Positions 8,005 through 15,706 of a stretch of DNA of 64,000 nucleotides are shown piece by piece. Below the pieces are notes generated by a model that was not told where the DNA came from, searched no databases, and was given only the letters and a program-made list of their open reading frames with translations. Origin of the DNA: Flavobacterium magnum (GTDB taxonomy: Bacteria; Bacteroidota; Bacteroidia; Flavobacteriales; Flavobacteriaceae); NCBI RefSeq assembly GCF_003055625.1, contig NZ_CP028811.1, positions 1,798,001 through 1,862,000 on the forward strand, read 5' to 3'. Within the stretch, counting starts at the first letter, position 1. Each line of letters begins with the position of its first letter. Position numbers and translations under genes: made by a program.

Positions 8005-9195
8005 CTACACAAACATCTCCCCCAACAACCCCTTCTTCCAATTCTCCATCCCGGCAATTTCCTTCCCAACCAACGCAATCTTATCATCAATCGCAGATAA
8101 GAAATTGGCGATTTTGGTTTGTTCTTTCACGGGTGGGAATGGAAATATAAAACCATTTAGGCTTTTGGTAGTAATTTGATTTATAGTTGCCCCCAAATGC
8201 TCATGAACTTGCTTTATAAAGAAATCTGATTTAAAAAAGTGAAATAAAAAACGATTATAATTGCTTCTGTATATTGTCATAAAAGCGCCAAAGGCATATC
8301 CCTCATGCTCTTTTTTAATAATGGCACATTTTCCAATTAAATGCTTGCTTCCGTTCCTTGCACAAATCAATATATCATTTTCTTTAACGAAGTTCTTTTC
8401 CGAGATTTCCGCATTTACAAACACATTATCCTGAAAAGTTATCACGCCATCCTGAATGTTGGATGACCTTAATACTAAAATTCCGTCTTCCTCCACGACA
8501 TCATCTGGCGAATAGGTCAAGCCAATATAACTTTGGCCAATCTCTCCCAAATTCTTTTCCTCCCACTCCCCAAAATCTCCACCATCATCATCCTTAAACC
8601 GAACCTCCTGACTAAAGATTTGCTGCATCATCCCTTTTTTATATTGCTCTAAAAGGGTTTTCTTTTTTAGTAACAAGTTTAGTCTATCTTCAAATAGTTT
8701 TAAGAAAGCCGAAATTTTAATTTGCTCATCTTTTTTAGGGATTATAATCTTATATGGTTCAATATGTTTATTATTGATTTGAGGTATAGTCGAGGTGTCA
8801 GCTATTTCGTATAATTTCTCATCTAAAATTTTGTAAAATAGAAATTCGGAATCAATATTTGTTGGAATAAGCGCCATCATATTGCTGTCCATCAAGATAT
8901 CGACAGCATTAATGCGAACTTTGTTATTTAAAATTGCAGCCCCTCTTTTTGGAAAGATAATCGAATTTTTTGGAATCAGATTCTTCTTATTATTTGAATA
9001 AAATCGACTAAATGCCTGATATTTATCGCAGTTGTTTAGTTCTTCAACCTTTACAAATGGATATCGACCATTATCTTCAATAAGATAATTGGACGGACTT
9101 ACTCCGCTCTTTATCTCAATTAGCTCCCCTAACTTTCTTAGTTCCCACTCCCCCTCAAACCCCGGAAACCGTAACCTCGGTACTAACTTTTCCAT
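8005..9195 (-). CDS. hsdS: Type I restriction-modification specificity subunit HsdS
   Basis: A 396-aa protein if started at MEKLVPRLRFPGF (9195), two bases after the hsdM stop; a start at 9231 is possible but would overlap hsdM. Two target-recognition domains are visible: the first after GEWELRKLGELIEIKSG at about 15-30, the second after FGEWEEKNLGEIGQSYIGLT near 210. Each is followed by a helical spacer (LKLFEDRLNLLLKKKTLLEQYKKG and the C-terminal DDKIALVGKEIAGMENWKKG). The subunit sets the bipartite DNA sequence recognised by the M2S methyltransferase. The recognition domains are AT-rich while the conserved ends are less so, as usual for exchanged domains. Its last codons recur twice downstream as decayed copies. 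Confidence 0.93.
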   Translation of the reverse strand: MEKLVPRLRFPGFEGEWELRKLGELIEIKSGVSPSNYLIEDNGRYPFVKVEELNNCDKYQAFSRFYSNNKKNLIPKNSIIFPKRGAAILNNKVRINAVDILMDSNMMALIPTNIDSEFLFYKILDEKLYEIADTSTIPQINNKHIEPYKIIIPKKDEQIKISAFLKLFEDRLNLLLKKKTLLEQYKKGMMQQIFSQEVRFKDDDGGDFGEWEEKNLGEIGQSYIGLTYSPDDVVEEDGILVLRSSNIQDGVITFQDNVFVNAEISEKNFVKENDILICARNGSKHLIGKCAIIKKEHEGYAFGAFMTIYRSNYNRFLFHFFKSDFFIKQVHEHLGATINQITTKSLNGFIFPFPPVKEQTKIANFLSAIDDKIALVGKEIAGMENWKKGLLGEMFV

Positions 9196-9197
9196 GC

Positions 9198-10784
9198 TCA
9201 AAATGGGGTATTGATTCCTAATTCGGTACAAAATGCGGCAATCGTTTGGTCTGTTTCCGCTATCGCCCGGTCCAGTGCCTTCAGCTCCAGCGCCACCGCA
9301 TTGATGTCGATCGACTCGGCTTCCTCAAACGTGTTTACATAGCGCGGGATGTTCAGGTTATAGTCGTTTGCCTTAATGGATTCCAGCTTAGCCACGGCCG
9401 AGAACTTGTCCACCACGGCTCGGTCGCGGTAGGTGTCCGCAATCTTGTCAATATGCTCACCGCGCAGTACATTCTGGTTCTTGACCTTCTCAAACTCCTT
9501 GCTGCCATCGATAAACAGGATGTCATCAGGGAACTCGCGGCATTTCTTCAGTACCAATATACAGGTCGGGATGCTCGTACCGTAAAACAAATTCGCCGGC
9601 AGCCCAATGATCGCATCCACATAGTTGCGGTCCTCGATCAAATATTTCCGGATATGCCCCTCGGCAGCGCCGCGAAACAGCACCCCATGCGGCGCAATAC
9701 ACGCCATGATGCCGTTGTCGTCCAGTTGGTGTACCATATGCTGTATAAACGCAAAGTCGGCCTTCGTCTTGGGCGCCAGCCTGCCGTATTGCGAGAAACG
9801 CTCGTCGTTCATAAACAGCGGGTTCGCACTCCACTGTGCAGAGAACGGCGGGTTCGCCACAATCGCCTCAAATTTATAATCCAAATGCTGCGGGCGTTCC
9901 AGTGTGTCCTCATGTCGTATCGTAAAATCATGGTACGACACATTGTGCAATATCATGTTCATCCTCGCGAGGTTATACGTAGTTCGGTTCTGCTCCTGCC
10001 CGTAAAAATGCGCGACTTCACCCACTTCTTTCGCCACGCGAAGTAGGAGGGAACCTGAGCCGCAGGTAGGGTCATAAACAGACTTCAGTCGGCTCTTGCC
10101 CGTCGTTACGATCTTCGCCAATATCGACGACACCGCCTGCGGCGTATAGAACTCGCCCGCCTTCTGTCCCGCACCGGCAGCAAACTGCCCAATCAGGTAC
10201 TCGTAGGCATCACCCAGCACATCGCCCTCGGTATTGTCCAGATCAAAATCAATCGCATTGAGCGCCGTGATGATTTTCACGATCACCTTGTTCCGGTCGC
10301 TGACGGTACGGCCAATCTTCGTCGAGTTCAAATCGATATCATAAAACAGGTTGTCAAAATCCTCCTCAGACTCGGCCCCCATTGTGCTTTTCTCGATGTT
10401 TTTAAGGATGCGCTCAAGGTCTTCAAGGATAAAGGTTTCCTCGCTTTCATCATCATCGCCGTCCTGTGCTTTTTTAGCATTCCCTTTGGCAGCCAGGCTG
10501 CTGAACAGGTCCGAAGGCTTCAGGAAAAAACCAAGCTTCTCAACCGCAGCATGTTTGACGGCCTCGATGTATTCGTTTTGGGTGTCTTCGTTAATCGCAG
10601 TGTATTCGATATGGTCCGGACGGAGAATCTCGTTCGCGTATTTCTCCATCTTTTCGGACAGGTATTTGTAAAAGATAAATCCCAGTACGTAATCCTGGAA
10701 CTGGTTCGCGTTGATCTTGCCGCGCAGGATGTTCGCGATGTTCCAGAGCTGGGATTCAAGGAGTTTTTTTTGTTCGTCTGACAT
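9198..10784 (-). CDS. hsdM: Type I restriction-modification methyltransferase subunit HsdM
   Basis: A 528-aa N6-adenine DNA methyltransferase. The N-terminal HsdM helical domain (about 1-150) begins QLWNIANILRGKINANQFQD. The catalytic part has EFYTPQAVSSILAKI at about 211, the SAM-binding motif YDPTCGSGSLLL at 237-248 and the catalytic NPPF at 311-314. It works with HsdS to protect host sites. It is the first gene of the operon and is translationally close to hsdS (two bases apart). Base composition is that of the chromosome, unlike the AT-rich cargo downstream. No hsdR is found on either side within the window, so restriction by a classical R subunit cannot be shown here. Confidence 0.95.
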   Translation of the reverse strand: MSDEQKKLLESQLWNIANILRGKINANQFQDYVLGFIFYKYLSEKMEKYANEILRPDHIEYTAINEDTQNEYIEAVKHAAVEKLGFFLKPSDLFSSLAAKGNAKKAQDGDDDESEETFILEDLERILKNIEKSTMGAESEEDFDNLFYDIDLNSTKIGRTVSDRNKVIVKIITALNAIDFDLDNTEGDVLGDAYEYLIGQFAAGAGQKAGEFYTPQAVSSILAKIVTTGKSRLKSVYDPTCGSGSLLLRVAKEVGEVAHFYGQEQNRTTYNLARMNMILHNVSYHDFTIRHEDTLERPQHLDYKFEAIVANPPFSAQWSANPLFMNDERFSQYGRLAPKTKADFAFIQHMVHQLDDNGIMACIAPHGVLFRGAAEGHIRKYLIEDRNYVDAIIGLPANLFYGTSIPTCILVLKKCREFPDDILFIDGSKEFEKVKNQNVLRGEHIDKIADTYRDRAVVDKFSAVAKLESIKANDYNLNIPRYVNTFEEAESIDINAVALELKALDRAIAETDQTIAAFCTELGINTPF

Positions 10785-10871
10785 AGGTGCCGTTTTATAT
10801 TTATTGGCTAAATGTAACGGTTTACAGTAGTAAAAGCAAGAATTGTCCGGGGCATGGTAGCTGCTTTTGCA

Positions 10872-11324
10872 TCACAGTTTCGGAAGTCCTGTGAGCCAGG
10901 CCTGTATCTCCGCAAGCAGCGCCGCATCCCTTGCCGCCTGACGCGTCGGGTTCGCAGGGGTAAATTCGGCAATCGGGATAATGACGTCCAGCCACCCAGT
11001 GCTGCGGTTGTAATTTTTGTACAAATGCTGGTAGGTGATGCCTTTGGTACGGCAGGAACAAAGGATGATATCCACCTGTCCATGGAATGATTGAAGGGCT
11101 GCATCAATTTTCAGCACGCTGGCATGGTCGTCACCTGCACTGTTGACAAGGATGTTAAGCTTACCCACCGTGAGCACGCCACAGCTGTCTTTGGTAAGAT
11201 GGGCAGGATCCAGCCCGATAGTGTTGGCAGCGCCATGGGTGGTGATGATCCAGTCGGCAATGGTATTGATTTTAGTGGTTTTGCCCGTATTGCTGTTTGC
11301 TTTCAGGATAATGATCTTGTTCAT
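10872..11324 (-). CDS. Small P-loop NTPase-like protein, unknown function
   Basis: A 150-aa protein when started at MNKIIILKA (11324). The longer reading from 11411 has an N-terminus unlike a protein start. ANSNTGKTT near residues 9-17 is a Walker A-like loop in which the first glycine is alanine, and VDIILCSCR near 95 could be the Walker B strand. The C-terminal helix (NPTRQAARDAALLAEIQAWL) closes the fold. It lies upstream of hsdM on the same strand with a gap of about 87 bases, so it may not share the operon. It may be a nucleotide-dependent kinase or ATPase of a Bacteroidetes-specific family. Confidence 0.6.
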   Translation of the reverse strand: MNKIIILKANSNTGKTTKINTIADWIITTHGAANTIGLDPAHLTKDSCGVLTVGKLNILVNSAGDDHASVLKIDAALQSFHGQVDIILCSCRTKGITYQHLYKNYNRSTGWLDVIIPIAEFTPANPTRQAARDAALLAEIQAWLTGLPKL

Positions 11325-11611
11325 TGTGGTAATGGTTTGATTGTTTTTGGTATGCCTTCGTTGCCAATTCACAGGGCACACTTTGGGGAATGCCGCCCGG
11401 GACTTGTCCAAACATAAACTATTTTAGCGACGCTGAACCACGTAAAAATACCTGTTTTGTACACCCGGAAACGAGGCCGGAATAGTAATAGCTTGCATTG
11501 CTAAAAATAGGGGTCAGGCAAACACAGCACAATACCCACTAGTGGGTATTTTTTAGATAACCATATTTAATTATCTTGCCGCAAAAATCCGCACCCGTTA
11601 AATAGGCTACT

Positions 11612-12088
11612 ATGAAAAAACTTGCCATCCTCATTGCATTACTGTCATGCTGCCTGGCCTGCACGTCTGATGACGACCTCACATTAAACGGCACGATCCA
11701 ACTTGACACCGGTACCTACACGCTGACCGAGGGCTCGGTCAATTACACCACATCGACAATCACAGGACTCGATGTGGTCGATTTTATGCTCACCAACGGC
11801 GGCAACACTCCCGTAATGTCCGTTCAGGTCAACAGGCCTGCTGATGGGCAACCGCTTACCGGGACGTATCATTTTGACAGGATGCAGGACGCACCTGACT
11901 ACGTCAGCGCGACCTTCAGCCCCGCCAACGAAACCTACCTGGTCGTACATGGTACACTCGACATCCAACAGCACGCAGAAGACAAATACACCCTCACATT
12001 CCACAACAACAAAGGCATGTCATTCAGCACTGATGCACTCCTCGATTTCGGTGGCCACATCACCGGCACATTCGTAGTATTCCAATAA
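11612..12088 (+). CDS. Small lipoprotein, unknown function
   Basis: A 158-aa protein with a lipoprotein signal peptide, MKKLAILIALLSCCLAC, followed by TSDDD; acidic residues after the lipid cysteine fit the export signal for surface lipoproteins in Bacteroidetes. The mature part is beta-rich (YTLTEGSVNYTTSTITG and later TYHFDRMQDAPDYVSATFSP) and may be a small beta-sandwich. It stands alone: the upstream gene is on the other strand and the gene is followed within about 25 bases by the palindromic repeat block. No function is proposed. Confidence 0.75.
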   Translation: MKKLAILIALLSCCLACTSDDDLTLNGTIQLDTGTYTLTEGSVNYTTSTITGLDVVDFMLTNGGNTPVMSVQVNRPADGQPLTGTYHFDRMQDAPDYVSATFSPANETYLVVHGTLDIQQHAEDKYTLTFHNNKGMSFSTDALLDFGGHITGTFVVFQ

Positions 12089-12114
12089 CCCCACCCCACA
12101 AACACAGTCCCATT

Positions 12115-12800
12115 CCCCTCCTCCGGAGGGGTGGCCGCAGGCCGGGGTGGAAAAATCGCTCCCGTTAACGTACACCTACAGCGGAGGGGTGGCCGCAGGC
12201 CGGGGTGGCAAAAACGTTCCCGTTACTTTGAACTTACAGCGCAGGCTTAACCACAAGCCATAACACCAATTCTATCATTTTACTTCCAATGTAATCACAA
12301 CGCATCAATCCCACCCCGCCTTTCAGGCACCCCTCCGCAGGAGGGGAACACACGTCCCATTCCCCTCCTCCGGAGGGGTGGCCGCAGGCCGGGGTGGTAA
12401 AAACGTTCCCGTTACCGTACACCTACAGCGGAGGGGTGGCCGCAGGCCGGGGTGGCAAAAAGTTCCCGTTACTTTGAACTTACAGAGTAGGTTGACCACA
12501 AGCCATAACACCAATTCTATTATTTTACTCCCAATGTAATCACAACGCATCAATCCCACCCCGCCTTCCAGGCACCCCTCCTCCGGAGGGGTGGCCGCAG
12601 GCCGGGGTGGATAAAACGTTCCCGTTAATTTGAACTTACAGCGTAGGTTTAACCACAAGCCACAACGCCAATTCTATTATTTTACTCCCAATGTAATCAC
12701 AACGCATCAATCCCACCCCGCCTTTCAGGCACCCCTCCGCAGGATTGGAACACACGTCCCATTCCCCTCCTGCGGAGGGGTGGCCGCAGGCCGGGGTGGA
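12115..12800. repeat. Palindromic repeat block A (no gene)
   Basis: This gene-free stretch of about 840 bases (12089-12932) is filled by copies of one composite element. A full direct unit is about 36 bases: the palindrome CCCCTCCTCCGGAGGGG, then T, then the stem GGCCGCAGGCC and GGGGTGG. Full or near-full direct units start at 12115, 12362, 12581 and 12773; shortened ones lie near 12181 and 12430. Inverted units (CCACCCCGCCTTTCAGGC and then ACCCCTCCGCAGGAGGGG) start at 12311, 12556 and 12713. A longer module carrying CACAAGCC...CAATTCTAT...AATGTAATCACAACGCATC recurs near 12240, 12485 and 12630, so part of the block is a higher-order tandem repeat of roughly 150-245 bases. Apparent ORFs here are artefacts. 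Confidence 0.9.
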
Positions 12801-12883
12801 AAAAAAACGTTCTCTTTACATTTCACGTAAAACGTAGGCGTGACCCCACGCCGTCGTAAAAAAACCACCAAACCCCACATCAC

Positions 12884-12908
12884 AAAAAAAGCGCCCCTCT
12901 CAGGGCGC
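12884..12908 (-). terminator. Rho-independent terminator of the 249-aa gene
   Basis: The hairpin GCGCCC-loop-GGGCGC at 12891-12908 is followed on the minus strand by a run of seven T. It lies 25 bases after the stop codon at 12933. A-rich sequence on the other side means it may also stop weak plus-strand readthrough from the repeats. Confidence 0.8.
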
Positions 12909-12932
12909 CTTCAAAAAAAAAAGGGAATAAGA

Positions 12933-13682
12933 TCAAGCCACATCAATCACCGTCAGTGCATTAAACTGTCCGTTGCTTAACGGATACTGCACCCCGTTCA
13001 TTTCCTGGTAAAATTCCATGAGCAGCAGGTACAGCACCGTGCCGGTACCCGTAGGTACGCCGGTAGGAGTGAGGGTCACATTGCCCATGGTCGCACCAAG
13101 GGCTAGATTCACCACCGGGCTGTACGTAATCGCTTTCTCTCCCGTATGGAAATTCAGGTTCAGGAATCCCGCCCGGAACGAAACATGCGTAGCATGCGGG
13201 GGTGCCGTAATGTGGTCGGCAGGAATCAGGTCGCTGATCACCACTTTACCCGTCGCCTTAGTGAGTGCGTACGCGGCACTGAGCGCCTGCGGCAGCGAAA
13301 CCTGTCCGTTAAACTCAAAACCCTTGAACAGTTCTTTGCCGGCGGTGGTGCCAAGGCCGTTGTAAACCTGCCGCTGTCCCCGGACTGACGTCGTATCCAT
13401 CGCCTTGATGGCCGTCATGACCTGCATCATCCGGGTGTTCATTGTGCCGTCCTTCGCCTTATTGACGAGAATCCCGCAGGAATCCCGCAACAGCTTGCCT
13501 GCACTGGCAACCATCCCAAACTCCACGCCGTTCTCCCGTGTCCGTTTGAATTTAGGGTCATTCATGATGCGGTGCTTGCTCACACCGCCTTTTTGCCGTA
13601 AAAGATATTCATCTTTTCTCTTAAAAAAGGAAATGTCATCGATCTTTCCTTCAACCTTTAAAAATCCGCGTTGTTTCGCCAT
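12933..13682 (-). CDS. Conserved Bacteroidetes protein of unknown function (MAKQRGFLKVEG type)
   Basis: A 249-aa protein if started at MAKQRGFLKVEG (13682); the frame runs to 13712 without a better start. The N-terminal half has the pattern KVEGKIDDISFFKRKDEY, then LLRQKGGVSKHRI and FKRTRENGVEFG, followed by SAGKLLRDS. I have seen this pattern repeatedly in Bacteroidetes genomes as a protein of unknown function about 210-260 aa long. The second half is beta-rich and glycine/threonine-rich (TPTGVPTGTGTVLYLLLMEF). There is no signal peptide. A structural, self-assembling protein is one possibility, but nothing proves it. It lies between two palindromic repeat blocks and has its own terminator. 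Confidence 0.75.
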   Translation of the reverse strand: MAKQRGFLKVEGKIDDISFFKRKDEYLLRQKGGVSKHRIMNDPKFKRTRENGVEFGMVASAGKLLRDSCGILVNKAKDGTMNTRMMQVMTAIKAMDTTSVRGQRQVYNGLGTTAGKELFKGFEFNGQVSLPQALSAAYALTKATGKVVISDLIPADHITAPPHATHVSFRAGFLNLNFHTGEKAITYSPVVNLALGATMGNVTLTPTGVPTGTGTVLYLLLMEFYQEMNGVQYPLSNGQFNALTVIDVA

Positions 13683-14001
13683 GATTAAAAAATTTAGAAT
13701 TAATAATGGCACAAAGGAATATCGTTATGGTGCTGATTTCCAAATAGCTGGTTCCGCTGCGTTCGGGACAGTGCCGTTATTGTCTGTTTGTGTACAAAAT
13801 GTTCCGCTGTTGCAGCATAACCAAAACAACACTCTGACAGTATTGCAGGTATATATGTTAATTTATTGTCAATATGTGATTTAAAATTTCAAAACCTTGC
13901 GATATTTGATTTAAAGTTAGCCGCAGTTCAAACAGTTATTGTAAAAACCGAATCACCCGGTTTCCGACAGGCAGTAATGCGGGCAAACAGCGCCGGTACT
14001 T

Positions 14002-14083
14002 CGTCACTAGTGCGTCACTAGTGCGGTACTAATGCGGTACTAGTGCGGTACTAAAGCGGTACTAGTGCGGCTTAAAGCGGCAA
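14002..14083. repeat. 11-bp tandem repeat array upstream of the 68-aa gene
   Basis: Seven or so imperfect copies of an 11-bp word related to GTACTAGTGCG are arranged head to tail, with variants such as GTCACTAGTGC, GTACTAATGCG and GTACTAAAGCG. Each copy contains CTAGTG or a close form, half of the palindrome CACTAGTG. The period is one helical turn, so bound proteins would line up on one face of the DNA. The array is in the 13683-14140 gap, about 60 bases before the start of the 68-aa helix-turn-helix-like gene. I see no other gene in that gap. Confidence 0.8.
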
Positions 14084-14140
14084 TAAAAAAATAAAAACAG
14101 CGATTTTGATAAAACAATTATAAACCAAAAACACCACAAC

Positions 14141-14347
14141 ATGAAAAATTCCGAAGGCACCTCAAGGCTGTGCATCCACACCAAAGACATCGTACTACTG
14201 ACTGGCTACAGCGAAGGCTACTGCCGCCGCCTGATTCGGGAAATCCGTGCCCGGAACAGCAAACAGCCTCATCAACCCGTCACCATCTCTGAGTTTTGCA
14301 GCTATTTCGGCTTCACGGAAGCGGACGTCCGCAAACGCCTGAACTAA
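14141..14347 (+). CDS. 68-aa helix-turn-helix-like protein
   Basis: A small basic protein. The segment HTKDIVLLTGYSEGYCRRLI (about 11-30) looks like a winged-helix or excisionase-like DNA-binding helix pair (a position of the type DIVLLTGYS...RLIREI), and the C-terminus FCSYFGFTEADVRKRLN resembles a second helical hairpin. It could bind the 11-bp array just upstream and so control itself; that is inference. Its stop codon at 14347 is followed within six bases by the first palindromic unit of block B, so the repeat has landed exactly at the gene end. Confidence 0.7.
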   Translation: MKNSEGTSRLCIHTKDIVLLTGYSEGYCRRLIREIRARNSKQPHQPVTISEFCSYFGFTEADVRKRLN

Positions 14348-14352
14348 CCCAT

Positions 14353-14643
14353 TCCCCTCCTCCGGAGGGGTGGCCGCAGGCCGGGGTGGTAAAAATCGCA
14401 CCCTTTACCTTATACGTAAAGCGTAAGGGTGGCCGTAGGCCGGAGTGGCAAAAACGTTCCCTTTACTTTAAACGTAAAGCGTAGGGATAGCCGCACGCCC
14501 GAGTAAAAAAATCTTTCCCTTTACTTTCACAGTAATCACAACGCCGCAGCCGTCCCACCCCGCCTTTCAGGCACCCCTCCGCAGGAGGGGAAACTCACGT
14601 CCCATTCCCCTCCTCCGGAGGGGTGGCCGCAGGCCGGGGTGGC
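14353..14643. repeat. Palindromic repeat block B (no gene)
   Basis: This is the second cluster of the composite palindromic element, filling the gap 14348-14773 between the 68-aa gene and the DUF559 gene. A direct unit lies at 14354-14389, a worn unit (GGCCGTAGGCCGGAGTGG) at about 14431-14448, an inverted unit at 14554-14590 and a direct unit at 14606-14642. The spacers repeat motifs seen in blocks A and C (CGTTCCCTTTAC and ACGTAAAGCGTAGGG). Confidence 0.88.
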
Positions 14644-14773
14644 AAAAAACGCTCCCTTTACCTTACACGTACAGCGAAGGTGTGACCGCAAGCCATGACA
14701 GCAAAACGCTCCTTAACCTGGAACACCACAACTACCCGCATAAATCCTTACATTTAACGAACAAATACACGCC

Positions 14774-15205
14774 ATGCAAACAATAATCGCCACAATCAAC
14801 GGCATCCCCATTTATCGTAGGGATGTTGCATACCTCCCCTCCAATGCCAAACTTACGTCACGAGCCCGTTTACTCCGCAAAGCAGGTAATCTTGCCGAAG
14901 TCATTTTCTGGAAACAGGTACACCGCGGAAAATTCCATCATATCGACTTCGACCGTCAAAGGGTAATTGGCAATTATATCGTAGATTTCTATATCAAATC
15001 CTTAGGTCTGATTATCGAAATTGACGGCGCCAGCCATAACGATAAAGCAGATTACGATGCGCGCAGGGAAGGCCACCTCACTGCACTGGGCCTGTATCTA
15101 TACCGCATCATCGATTACAGGGTGAAGCACGATCTGGCGAGTGTGATGGCGGAACTCGAACAATATATAATAGCACATTTCGGCCAGAAACAGACAACAA
15201 AGTAA
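14774..15205 (+). CDS. DUF559 (Vsr-like fold) endonuclease-domain protein
   Basis: A 143-aa protein of the DUF559 family, a compact PD-(D/E)XK/Vsr-like nuclease domain. After a short lead (about 1-28) come ARLLRKAGNLAEVIFWKQV at about 31-49, FDRQRVIGNYIVDFYIKSLG with the conserved Asp of IVDFY, LIIEIDGASHN with the conserved Glu-Ile-Asp-Gly, and the closing GLYLYRIIDYRVKHD. The usual catalytic D...E residues are present, so it may be an active nuclease. It is flanked on both sides by the palindromic repeat (blocks B and C). Whether it moves or processes those repeats, or is only carried by them, is unknown. Confidence 0.88.
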   Translation: MQTIIATINGIPIYRRDVAYLPSNAKLTSRARLLRKAGNLAEVIFWKQVHRGKFHHIDFDRQRVIGNYIVDFYIKSLGLIIEIDGASHNDKADYDARREGHLTALGLYLYRIIDYRVKHDLASVMAELEQYIIAHFGQKQTTK

Positions 15206-15216
15206 TGCCGTCCATT

Positions 15217-15657
15217 CCCCTCCTCCGGAGGGGTGGCCGTAGGCCGGGGTGGTAAAAAACGTTCCCTTTACTTTACACGTACAGCGTAAGGGTCGCCGTA
15301 GGCCGGGGTGGAAGAGACGTCCCCTGTACCTCACGCGCAAATCGAACTCAGCAGGCAAACTCCATCCATCCCACCCCGCCTTTCAGGCACCCCTCCGCAC
15401 GAGGGGAAACACACGTCCCATTCCCCTCCTCCGGAGGGGTGGCCGTAGGCCGGGGTGGAGAAATCGTTCCCCTTACCGTATACGTAAAACAGACGGGAGG
15501 CCGTAGGCCGGGGTGGTAAAAATCGCTCCCTTTACCTTACACGTAAAGCGTAGGGATAGCCGCACGCCCGAATAGAAAAATCTTTCCCTTTACTTTCACA
15601 GTAATCACAACGCATCAATCCCACCCCGCCTTTCAGGCACCCCTCCGCAGGAGGGGA
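15217..15657. repeat. Palindromic repeat block C (no gene)
   Basis: This is the third cluster of the composite palindrome, starting 12 bases after the DUF559 stop. Direct units lie at 15217-15252 and 15423-15458, shortened direct units near 15292-15311 and 15493-15517, and inverted units at 15371-15406 and 15621-15656. Compared with blocks A and B the stem reads GGCCGTAGGCC, so the copies differ as separate subfamilies. Spacers again carry CGTTCCC-TTTAC and CGTAAAGCGTAGGG. Confidence 0.88.
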
Positions 15658-15668
15658 ACGGGTAGCAC

Positions 15669-15706
15669 AAAAAAAAAAGAAACCCGCAGCCTTACATTGC
15701 GGGTTC
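15669..15706 (-). terminator. Rho-independent terminator for the minus-strand T9SS gene
   Basis: AACCCGCA at 15681-15688 pairs with TGCGGGTT at 15698-15705. On the minus strand the hairpin is followed by a near-continuous run of ten T. It lies about 150 bases past the stop at 15855, with no other gene in between. It also forms the border of repeat block C. Confidence 0.8.

Noticed and set aside
9246..10046. Long plus-strand frame opposite hsdM (266 aa)
   Set aside because: It is the complement of a conserved methyltransferase gene with intact motifs; long antisense frames are common in balanced-composition genes.
12115..12800. CRISPR-like array
   Set aside because: The units are palindromic, occur in both orientations, vary in length and have irregular, themselves repeated spacers. 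No cas gene is present.
12234..12830. ORFs rich in Pro, Arg and Gly within the repeat blocks
   Set aside because: They are translations of the palindromic repeat itself (PPRPAATPPEEG-like) and carry no independent coding signal.
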